DNA of 64,000 bases, taken from contig NZ_CP036287.1 in assembly GCF_007748095.1 (NCBI RefSeq), positions 2,976,001 through 3,040,000 of the forward strand. The letters are read 5' to 3'. Positions 52,322-59,494 of the stretch are shown here, piece by piece; positions within the stretch are counted from its first letter, which is position 1, and the number at the start of each line of letters is the position of its first letter. Made by a program: the position numbers and the translations under genes. Source of the DNA: Engelhardtia mirabilis. Lineage in GTDB: Bacteria > Planctomycetota > UBA1135 > GCA-002686595. The notes beneath the pieces are model-generated. The model searched no databases. It had not been told where the DNA came from and saw only the letters and a list, made by a program, of their open reading frames with translations.

Positions 52322-53599
52322 TTGCTGGACCTGAAGTTCATCCGCGCCGAGCCGGACGCCGTTCGTGCCGCGGCCGCCAAGAAGCGCATCCCTTGCGACG
52401 TCGACCGGATCCTGGAACTCGACGTCGAGGTACGCGCGCGGGGGCAACGCTTCGACGAGCTTCGGGCCGAGCAGAAGGCCACGGGCAAGGCGATGGGCAA
52501 GGCCAGCCCGCAGGAGCGCGAGCGGATCATCGCCCAGCAGACCGAGCTCAAGGCCGAGCTGAAAGTCCTCGAGGATGAAGTCGCGGCGCTCAAGGCCGAG
52601 CTTCAGGGGCACCTCGATCGCGTCCCCAACATTCCGGCCGACGACGTTCCCGACGGGGTAGACGACAGCGACAACGTCGAGATCAAGCGGGTGGGGGAGC
52701 CCACTAGCTTCGCCTTCGAGCCGCGCGACCACGTGACCCTGGCCGAGGGGCAGGGTTGGCTCGACACCATTGCGGGCGCACGCATCGCCGGCAGCCGCAA
52801 CTACATCCTCAAGGGCGATCTTTCGCTGCTGGAGGGGGCCGTGATGCGCTTCGCCCTGGAGCACATGGTCGAGCGGGGCTTCACGCCCCTTTCGGTACCG
52901 ACCCTCGTGCGCACGGAGGTCATGTACGGCACGGGCTACTTCCCTGGTGGCGAGGACCAGGCCTACCGCTGCGACGAGCGCGACGATCTGTGCCTGGTGG
53001 GAACCGCCGAGGTGCCGGTCACGGCGCTGCACGCGGAGGAGATCCTGCCGCTCGATCAACTCCCGCGGCGCTACGTGGCCCTGTCCTCCTGCTACCGGCG
53101 CGAGGCCGGTGCAGCCGGGCGCGACACGCGCGGCCTGTACCGGGTGCACCAGTTCCAGAAGGTCGAGCAGGTGGTCATCGACATCGCCGACGCCCAGCGC
53201 TCGATCGAGCACCACCAGGCCATCCTCCAGAACGCGGAGGCCGTAATGATCGCCCTGGGATTGCCATACCGGGTGGTCAACGTCTGTGGCGGTGACCTGG
53301 GCCAGCCCCAAGTGCAGAAGTTCGACATCGAGACGTGGATGCCCTCACGTGAGGGCTACGGCGAAACCCACTCAGCCTCGCGCTTCCACGACTTCCAGGC
53401 GCGGCGACTGATGCTCAGGTACCGGGACGGCGAGGGCAAAGTGCACTTCTGCCACACCCTCAACAACACCGTGGCCGCGAGCACGCGGATGCTGATCGCC
53501 CTGCTCGAGAACTGCCAACTGGCCGATGGCCGGATCGCGGTCCCCGAGCCCTTGCGACCCTACCTGCGGGGTCGTGCAGTCCTGGGCCAGCCGCTCTGA
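52322..53599 (+). CDS. serS: serine--tRNA ligase
   Basis: Charges tRNA-Ser. 425 residues from a TTG at 52322. It has an N-terminal coiled-coil arm (LDLKFIRAEPDAVRAAAAKK; ELKAELKVLEDEVAALKAEL), motif 1 region (FALEHMVERGFTPLSVPTLV), motif 2 (SSCYRREAGAAGRDTRGLYR; VHQFQKVEQV) and motif 3 (NNTVAASTRMLIALLENCQL). Complete relative to the family. It faces the gspJ gene, with a hairpin at the end of the frame. Confidence 0.96.
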   Translation: MLDLKFIRAEPDAVRAAAAKKRIPCDVDRILELDVEVRARGQRFDELRAEQKATGKAMGKASPQERERIIAQQTELKAELKVLEDEVAALKAELQGHLDRVPNIPADDVPDGVDDSDNVEIKRVGEPTSFAFEPRDHVTLAEGQGWLDTIAGARIAGSRNYILKGDLSLLEGAVMRFALEHMVERGFTPLSVPTLVRTEVMYGTGYFPGGEDQAYRCDERDDLCLVGTAEVPVTALHAEEILPLDQLPRRYVALSSCYRREAGAAGRDTRGLYRVHQFQKVEQVVIDIADAQRSIEHHQAILQNAEAVMIALGLPYRVVNVCGGDLGQPQVQKFDIETWMPSREGYGETHSASRFHDFQARRLMLRYRDGEGKVHFCHTLNNTVAASTRMLIALLENCQLADGRIAVPEPLRPYLRGRAVLGQPL

Positions 53600-53611
53600 G
53601 CGGCTGGGCCC
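53584..53611. terminator. hairpin at the serS stop codon
   Basis: CCAGCCGC (53587-53594) pairs with GCGGCTGG (53600-53607), and GGG/CCC extend the stem with one bulged G; the loop is 5 nt and contains the serS stop. The convergent gspJ gene ends 27 bp further on, so this may be a two-way terminator. No T tract follows. Confidence 0.5.
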
Positions 53612-53637
53612 GCTGAGGAGCTGGGCCCTGTCGTGAA

Positions 53638-54672
53638 TCAGCCGCCACCACCGAACAGCGGCGGGACCGACGTCGGCCCGTTGCCACCGCCGGACAGGAT
53701 CTGGGTGAAGCTGCCGGTGTTGCCGCCGCCGCCCCCACCGGGGAAGCCGCCGCTGCCGCCGAAGCCGCCACCGTCCCCAAGGCCCTCACCGCCCGCGCCG
53801 CCGTCTGCGATGCCTCCGCCGCCCAGGTCGCCGGCGCCCGCCTGGGGTGGGCCGATCACAGGGATCTTGGGCAGGGGCTGAACGACCATCGCGTTGCGAA
53901 GGTACTCGGGGAAGCGGATCACACGCCGGTACTCGACCGTGCGTTTCTCGACATCGGCCAGCTTGATCTGTTCGCGCACCAGGCGGGGCGCAAGCTCCAG
54001 GGTCAGCGTGATCTCGATCCGCGCCGGCAGTCCCACCTGTTCATCCTCGGCGGTCCACTCGTCGAGCGGTTCGGGATCCTCTTCGGTCTCGTCCGCGTAG
54101 ACCTCGATGTTGAAGTCCTTCACGCGGTCGTGGAGGAAGGTGTAGCGACCGCCGCTGAAGGGCTCGTTGTCGACCCCGAAGCCCTCGCGCCGGTAGATCT
54201 CCAGGAAGTCGTCGTTGCGCGGGTTGGGCCGCAGGCAGTAGCCGACCTCGTTGAAGTCGGAGTGCAACCTGTCGTTACCGACGAAGATCGGCGCCAGGCT
54301 GCCCGTGCTGGTGACGAAGTCGATGCGGTCGCCGTCACGCCCGGCCAGGGTGCGATCCTGGATCCGCAGGGCGTCGGCGGGGGGCCGACCGAATACGAAG
54401 ATGCTACGCAGGTCGCGCTCGATGTTGTCGAGGATCGCCGGGCCCGCGAGCTGGTTCTCTTGGATGTTGTGGATCAGGTCCCGGGTGGCGCGCGCGCTCG
54501 CCAGGACGCTCGAGATGCCGACCAGGATGCTGGACATGATCACCGTAACCACCAGCACTTCGGCCAGGGTGAAGCCGGCGCGCGGCGCACCCAGGGACCG
54601 GGCTCGGTGGACGAGGGTCGAAGCCCGCCGCGCTAGCCCGTCTTGGAGTCGCCCGTCGTGGAACACCTTCAT
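53638..54672 (-). CDS. gspJ: type II secretion minor pseudopilin GspJ-like with glycine-rich tail
   Basis: 344 residues, last gene of the operon. The class III leader ends before APRAGFTLAEVLVVTVIMSS, giving the conserved Gly-Phe cleavage site and Glu at +5. The body (RDLIHNIQENQLAGPAILDN; IERDLRSIFVFGRPPADALR) resembles GspJ. The last 70 or so residues are almost all Gly with some Ala, Asp and Pro, which is unusual for a pseudopilin. The ATG overlaps the TGA of the gspI-like gene (ATGA, 54669-54672). Which minor pilin it is (J or another) is inferred from gene order. Confidence 0.75.
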   Translation of the reverse strand: MKVFHDGRLQDGLARRASTLVHRARSLGAPRAGFTLAEVLVVTVIMSSILVGISSVLASARATRDLIHNIQENQLAGPAILDNIERDLRSIFVFGRPPADALRIQDRTLAGRDGDRIDFVTSTGSLAPIFVGNDRLHSDFNEVGYCLRPNPRNDDFLEIYRREGFGVDNEPFSGGRYTFLHDRVKDFNIEVYADETEEDPEPLDEWTAEDEQVGLPARIEITLTLELAPRLVREQIKLADVEKRTVEYRRVIRFPEYLRNAMVVQPLPKIPVIGPPQAGAGDLGGGGIADGGAGGEGLGDGGGFGGSGGFPGGGGGGNTGSFTQILSGGGNGPTSVPPLFGGGG

Positions 54673-55241
54673 CGCGCACCGCCCCCTTCCTCAGGCTTGC
54701 CGTAGACGAGCTCCCATTCGATCCACTGCTCCAGCATCAGCTCACCCTTGTACCTGCCGGTGGTGGGGAAGGTGACGCGGATACGGACCTGCTCGTAGGG
54801 CTCCTCGAGTAGCTCTTCGTCTCCGTCCGAATCCTCCAGCTGTTCGCGCTCGCGTTCCCTGCGTGCCTCGATCGCGTCGTAGGGCAGATTGCTCTCGACA
54901 TCCTCGAGCTCGGGGAACTGCTCGTCCCCGACCAGCACTTCCCAGTGGAACAGGGGGTAACCCTGGTCCGCGTAGGTCTGCTCGTCGAGGCCGTCCTCGA
55001 TCTCCTCACGCCACTCGCCACCGGCGATCTCGCCCAGGGTCATCAGGGCCAGCTCGCGCGCCACCTTGAGGTTGCGAGTGTGGGCCGCTTCGAACTTGGA
55101 CTTGTTCAGGCCCTCGACCAGCATTACCAGGGCGACGCCGACGATCACGATCGTCACGGCGACCTCGGCCAGGGTGAAGCCGTCACCTCGGGAAGGACCG
55201 CGTGTGGATTCGCTTGGCACTAGCCTGCGTGGGAGTCGCAT
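54669..55241 (-). CDS. gspI: type II secretion minor pseudopilin GspI-like
   Basis: 190 residues. A 20-residue leader ends in GD-GFTLAEVAVTIVIVGVAL, the prepilin motif. NKSKFEAAHTRNLKVARELA resembles the GspI helix where other members have A--R-L--A. The C-terminal half is acidic (EIEDGLDEQ; REREREQLEDSDGDEELLEE). It is a likely pseudopilus tip subunit with GspJ and (missing) GspK. It is coupled to gspJ by an ATGA overlap and starts 4 bp after the gspH stop. Confidence 0.75.
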   Translation of the reverse strand: MRLPRRLVPSESTRGPSRGDGFTLAEVAVTIVIVGVALVMLVEGLNKSKFEAAHTRNLKVARELALMTLGEIAGGEWREEIEDGLDEQTYADQGYPLFHWEVLVGDEQFPELEDVESNLPYDAIEARREREREQLEDSDGDEELLEEPYEQVRIRVTFPTTGRYKGELMLEQWIEWELVYGKPEEGGGAR

Positions 55242-55245
55242 GGGA

Positions 55246-55905
55246 TCAGTCGAAATCTCCGTCGTCGACCAGCTCGCGACGGAAGTTGGGATCTTCGTGG
55301 AATCGGAGCAGGCCGGTCAGGGCCAGCATCTCGATCGTGTGGTATTGGTCGAAGGTCTCGTTGTGCAGCAGGATCGTGACGTCGTCCGTCGCGCCGAGAG
55401 GGTCGAAACGCAACTGGATCGTCTCGTCCGCGTACTCCTCGCCGTTGATCGTCACGAGGGCGAAGCGCACACCCTGATGCAGCTTGGTGCGCTGCATGTT
55501 GACTCGCTGATCGACGTTGGGCTCGAACTCGCCCTTCGCGTTGAAGGGCGTCTCGAGCCAGTACTCGCCACTCGTCATGTCGATGTGGACGAAGTACTCC
55601 GAGCCTCGCGAGATCGCTTCCGATCGCGCACCAGAGATCCGTGCCGCGATCACGCGGATGTCCGCCGCCAGGTTGGCCCGGGGGAGGACCGAGCGCCAAG
55701 AGACGGCGACCACGCCGACCAGTAGGCCGATCAGTACCAGCACGACGAGCAGCTCTACCAGGGTGAAGCCCTGCGTGCCGCCGCTCGACCGTGCCGTGGC
55801 ACCGCGCGCTGCTGCACCGCTCACTGCTACACCCTTCACAGCGCGACCTTCCATAGAAGAGCGGCTAGCCATGGTCCCAGCTGCCGGGCGATCGGGCAGG
55901 CGCAT
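55246..55905 (-). CDS. gspH: type II secretion pseudopilin GspH-like
   Basis: 219 residues from the ATG at 55905 (a GTG at 55908 and ATGs at 55872 and 55854 are alternatives). The leader of up to about 45 residues is long. It ends GGTQGFTLVELLVVLVLIGL, a textbook prepilin site. The body (SEAISRGSEYFVHIDMTSGE; YADETIQLRFDPLGATDDVT) fits GspH. It follows gspG by about 13 bp. Confidence 0.78.
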   Translation of the reverse strand: MRLPDRPAAGTMASRSSMEGRAVKGVAVSGAAARGATARSSGGTQGFTLVELLVVLVLIGLLVGVVAVSWRSVLPRANLAADIRVIAARISGARSEAISRGSEYFVHIDMTSGEYWLETPFNAKGEFEPNVDQRVNMQRTKLHQGVRFALVTINGEEYADETIQLRFDPLGATDDVTILLHNETFDQYHTIEMLALTGLLRFHEDPNFRRELVDDGDFD

Positions 55906-55918
55906 CACGGGGACGGAC

Positions 55919-56362
55919 TCACTCGTCGTCGCTCAGGCCCTTGGCCCAGTTCTGGTCGCGGTCGGCCGCCTTGCCCTCGCCGCCGATCTGGCCGTCCTCA
56001 CCCATGGAGTAGACGCGGAAGTCCTGTCCGCCGGAGGGCGGGTCGTACTGGTACTCGTTCTTCCAGGGGTCGGTCGGAATCTTGCCGCCGGACTTCAAAT
56101 AGGTCTCGCCCGTCTCGTCCTCTTCGACCAGGGCGTCGAGGGAGTCCGGGTAGACCCCGCCGTTGCTGAGGGCGTAATTGTCCAGGGCGCCTGCGATCGA
56201 GACCAGGTCGGACCTCATCCGAGTTTCCTGGCCCTTGAACAGGTACTTGAAGGCGTTGGGGGCGACGACGCCCACGAGCAGGCCGATGATCACGATCACG
56301 ACCATCAACTCGGCGAGCGAGAAGCCTTCACGCCGCGAGCGTCGGAGGATGCGGTTCTTCAT
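55919..56362 (-). CDS. gspG: type II secretion major pseudopilin GspG
   Basis: 147 residues. A short basic leader is followed by EGFSLAELMVVIVIIGLLVG, then APNAFKYLFKGQETRMRSDL. The GspG-specific TDPWKNEYQYDPPSGG and DFRVYSMGEDGQIGGEG segments (calcium-site loop) are present. It forms the pseudopilus shaft. It lies 85 bp after gspF. Confidence 0.93.
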   Translation of the reverse strand: MKNRILRRSRREGFSLAELMVVIVIIGLLVGVVAPNAFKYLFKGQETRMRSDLVSIAGALDNYALSNGGVYPDSLDALVEEDETGETYLKSGGKIPTDPWKNEYQYDPPSGGQDFRVYSMGEDGQIGGEGKAADRDQNWAKGLSDDE

Positions 56363-56447
56363 GGTTGGAGAGTCCGTTGTTTGGATGTACGGGGCCGAAG
56401 GCCCGGGGTGAGCGTCCGATTCGCCGGGGCCGAGGCGGCGCCGAGGA

Positions 56448-57752
56448 TCAGCCGATCTGGGTGGTTTGGAGGATGGGCAGGACGATCGAGATCACGATGA
56501 AGCCGACGATCACGGCCAGCACAACGATCATGATCGGCTCGAGGACCGTGGTGACCCGTTCGGTCACGACGTCGACCTCCTCGTCGTAGGCGTCGGCCAC
56601 GCGGTCGAGCATCTGCTCCAGCTCGCCCGAGGCCTCCCCAACGGAGACCATGTAGCCCACGCTGGCGGGGAAGACCCCGGTCGCCTTGAGCGGACTGGCG
56701 ATGTCCGTGCCCTCGATGATCTTGTCCTTGATCTCGGTCGTGGCCTTGGCGATGACCTGGTTGCCGACCACGTCCGCGGTGATCTCCAGGGCTTGGACCG
56801 CCGGCACCCCGCTCGAGAGCAGGGTGGCCAGGGTGCGCGAGAAGCGGGAGACGGCGCGCTTGCGGAAGAGCTCGCCGAGCAGCGGCACCCCGAGCAGGAA
56901 GCGGTCGATCTTCATGCGCCCCTTGGGCGAGCGGTAGTACCGCTCGAGCAGTGCCGAGATCGCTGCAACCGCCAGGAACAGCACCCACCAGTAGACCTTG
57001 AAGAACTCCGAGACCCCGACGAGGATCTGCGTCGGCAAGGGCAGGGTCTGGCCGGTGTCCTTGAGCATCGCGGTGATGCGGGGCACGACGACAGCCATCA
57101 GGATACTGACGACGATCACGCCCAGCCCGACCATCAGCAGGGGGTAGGTCAGGGCCGAGACGACCTTGCGCTGCAGGGCCCGTTGAGCCTGGAGGAAGTC
57201 GGCCAGGCGCGTCAGCACCACGTCCACCTGACCGGTCGCCTCACCGGCGCGAACCATGTTCACGTAGAGCTCGCTGAACAGTTCCGGGTGCTCGGCCAGG
57301 GAGTCGCCCAGGCTGTTGCCCTGGGTGATGCGTTCGCGCAACTCCCGGAAGAGGGTCTCGATCCGTCGAGACTCGGCCTGCTCGATGATGGCGCGCAGTG
57401 CCTCCGCCAGCGGAATGCCGGCGCCCAGCAAGGTGCCCAGTTGCCGCGTGATCGCACCCACCAGCTCCAGGTCGCGCCCGGACGCGCCGCCGGAGTTGGC
57501 CCGCCGGTGCTCCATGTAGCGGGTCAGGAAGCCCGGCTTGCGGTCCTTGCCGCGAGAGTCGCCCTTACCCTTGGCCGAGACTGCCGGGGATCCACCGCGA
57601 CTCTTGCCGCGCTTGCGGACCACCCGCAGGTCGGAGACCAGCAGCTTGTCCTTCCGCAGACGCTGACGCGCCTCGCGCGGCGTGTCGGCGTCAATCACAC
57701 CGGTGCGGGTGGATCCGCCCTCGGCGTAGGCCTTGTACTCGTAGATGGGCAC
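56448..57752 (-). CDS. gspF: type II secretion inner-membrane platform protein GspF
   Basis: 434 residues from a GTG at 57752. It opens PIYEYKAYAEGGSTRTGVID and has a charged Lys/Arg-rich linker of about 35 residues, longer than usual. Two GspF domains follow (RQLGTLLGAGIPLAEALRAI; SRTLATLLSSGVPAVQALEI), each followed by a membrane helix (YPLLMVGLGVIVVSILMAVV; EPIMIVVLAVIVGFIVISIV). VNMVRAGEATGQVDVVLTRL is the domain signature. It anchors the assembly ATPase. Confidence 0.94.
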   Translation of the reverse strand: MPIYEYKAYAEGGSTRTGVIDADTPREARQRLRKDKLLVSDLRVVRKRGKSRGGSPAVSAKGKGDSRGKDRKPGFLTRYMEHRRANSGGASGRDLELVGAITRQLGTLLGAGIPLAEALRAIIEQAESRRIETLFRELRERITQGNSLGDSLAEHPELFSELYVNMVRAGEATGQVDVVLTRLADFLQAQRALQRKVVSALTYPLLMVGLGVIVVSILMAVVVPRITAMLKDTGQTLPLPTQILVGVSEFFKVYWWVLFLAVAAISALLERYYRSPKGRMKIDRFLLGVPLLGELFRKRAVSRFSRTLATLLSSGVPAVQALEITADVVGNQVIAKATTEIKDKIIEGTDIASPLKATGVFPASVGYMVSVGEASGELEQMLDRVADAYDEEVDVVTERVTTVLEPIMIVVLAVIVGFIVISIVLPILQTTQIG

Positions 57753-57787
57753 GTTTGAGTCGGAAGGGGCCAGGGCCGAGCCGCGGC

Positions 57788-59494
57788 TCAGCCCATTTCG
57801 AGCTGCGTCATTCGCAGCACTTCGTCGGGCGTGGTGTGGCGGTCACGGATCTTCTGGCAGCCATCGAGGCGCAGGGTGATCAGACCCCGCTCGATCGCCG
57901 AGCGCTGGATCACCGAGGCGGTCGCGCCCTCCATGACCTGGGTTCGCATGGCTTCGTCGACGGGCAGGAACTCGTAGATGGCGGTCCGGCCGCTGTAGCC
58001 CGTGTGGTAGCACTCCTCGCAGCCGGCACCCACGGCGATGCGTCCGCCGAGCTCTTCGCTGGTCATGCCGAGCTTCTTGAGCTTGGCCGCCCACTCGTCG
58101 TCGATGTCCTCTTCGGTCCGGCAGTGGGAGCAGATCGTCCGCACCAGCCGTTGGGCGATCACGAGCACGATCGAGCTGGCCACCAGGTACGGCTCGACGC
58201 CCTGGTCGACCATCCGCACGATCGTGCTGGCCGCGTCGTTGGTGTGGACGGTCGAGAAGACCAGGTGGCCCGTGAGAGCGGCGCGGATCGCCACCTCGGC
58301 CGTCTCCAGGTCTCGAATCTCACCGACCATCATCACGTCGGGGTCCTGGCGCAGGAACGAGCGCAGGCCGGCGGCGAAGGTCAGACCCTTCTTGGCGGCC
58401 ACCTGCACCTGGCTGATGCCGGCCAGGGAGTACTCGACGGGATCCTCGATCGTCAGGACGTTCTTCTGCGTCGTGTCGATCTCGGTCATGGCCGCGTACA
58501 GCGTGGTCGTCTTGCCCGAGCCAGTGGGGCCGGTGACGAGCACGATGCCCGAGGTGTAGTTGATGAACTCACGCAGCATCGCGCGGTTCTTCTCTTCCAG
58601 CCCGATCTCGTCGATCGTGTACAGCCGGGCCGACTTGTCGAGCAGACGCATGACGATGCGCTCGCCATTGCTGGTCGGCACCGAGCTGATCCGGACGTCG
58701 ACCTCACCCTCGCCCAGTCGGATCGACGCGCGACCATCCTGGGGCAGTCGCCGCTCGGCGATGTCCATCTTGCCCATGACCTTGACGCGACTGACGATCG
58801 CTTCGTGGGCCTTGCGCGGGATGGAATCCATGTTGTAGAGGATGCCGTCGATGCGGAAGCGGACCTGCGTGCGGTCGGGGTACGGATGGAAGTGCACATC
58901 CGACGCGCGCATCTTCAAGGACTGGAACAGGATCGTGTTGACCAGCTTGATGATGGGGGCCTTGTTGGAGACGTCGAGGACGTCTTCCGCGTCCTCGACC
59001 TCCTTGGCCAGGCCGGCGATGTCGGCGTCGTCCGCCACATCGGCCAGTGCCTGGTCGACCCCGTCCGCCTTGTGGCGGTAGGCGCGGGCGATCAACGTGT
59101 TGATCTCACCCAGGGGCGCCAGGACCGGCTCGACCTCGGTGCCGAGCATGGCCGCGAGGTCGTCCATCGGGTTGGTGTCGAGCGGTGAACTCGTGGCCAC
59201 CCGCATCACGCCCAACTCGTCCTGCTCGAGGGCTACCAGGCTGTAGTTGCGCGAGAACTGGACCGGGATCCGATCGACGAAGCCCGCCGGGACCCGTAGG
59301 CCGTCGAGGGACTCGCGCACTTCGTAGCCGAGCAACTGGCCGTAGGCCTGCAGTACCGCGACCTCAGGCAGGTAGTCCTTCTTGACGATGACGCGATCGA
59401 GGGATTCGCCGGACGTCGAGGCGATCCGACGGCACTCGTCCAGCTTCTCGCGGGACAGGCCCCTTTCGACCAGGATGTCGGCAACCGAGGTCAC
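57788..59494 (-). CDS. gspE: type II secretion ATPase GspE
   Basis: 568 residues from a GTG at 59494 that overlaps the gspD stop (GTGA). The N1 domain (ADILVERGLSREKLDECRRI) is followed by the ATPase core: VTGPTGSGKTTTLYAAMTEI (Walker A), the Asp/Glu box LTIEDPVEYSLAGISQVQVA, LRSFLRQDPDVMMVGEIRDL (Walker B) and the His box TGHLVFSTVHTNDA. Near the end a four-Cys zinc module (CSHC...CEEC) is intact, as in true GspE. It powers pseudopilus assembly. Confidence 0.95.
   Translation of the reverse strand: MTSVADILVERGLSREKLDECRRIASTSGESLDRVIVKKDYLPEVAVLQAYGQLLGYEVRESLDGLRVPAGFVDRIPVQFSRNYSLVALEQDELGVMRVATSSPLDTNPMDDLAAMLGTEVEPVLAPLGEINTLIARAYRHKADGVDQALADVADDADIAGLAKEVEDAEDVLDVSNKAPIIKLVNTILFQSLKMRASDVHFHPYPDRTQVRFRIDGILYNMDSIPRKAHEAIVSRVKVMGKMDIAERRLPQDGRASIRLGEGEVDVRISSVPTSNGERIVMRLLDKSARLYTIDEIGLEEKNRAMLREFINYTSGIVLVTGPTGSGKTTTLYAAMTEIDTTQKNVLTIEDPVEYSLAGISQVQVAAKKGLTFAAGLRSFLRQDPDVMMVGEIRDLETAEVAIRAALTGHLVFSTVHTNDAASTIVRMVDQGVEPYLVASSIVLVIAQRLVRTICSHCRTEEDIDDEWAAKLKKLGMTSEELGGRIAVGAGCEECYHTGYSGRTAIYEFLPVDEAMRTQVMEGATASVIQRSAIERGLITLRLDGCQKIRDRHTTPDEVLRMTQLEMG

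Noticed and set aside
50437..52593. 718-residue open frame on the minus strand
   Set aside because: It spans two plus-strand genes (secreted protein and serS) and their gap, which no real gene would do.
56466..57758. 430-residue open frame on the plus strand
   Set aside because: It is antisense to gspF with no ordered protein-like pattern.
57755..59188. 477-residue open frame on the plus strand
   Set aside because: It is a mirror of gspE; the minus strand carries all Walker and zinc motifs.
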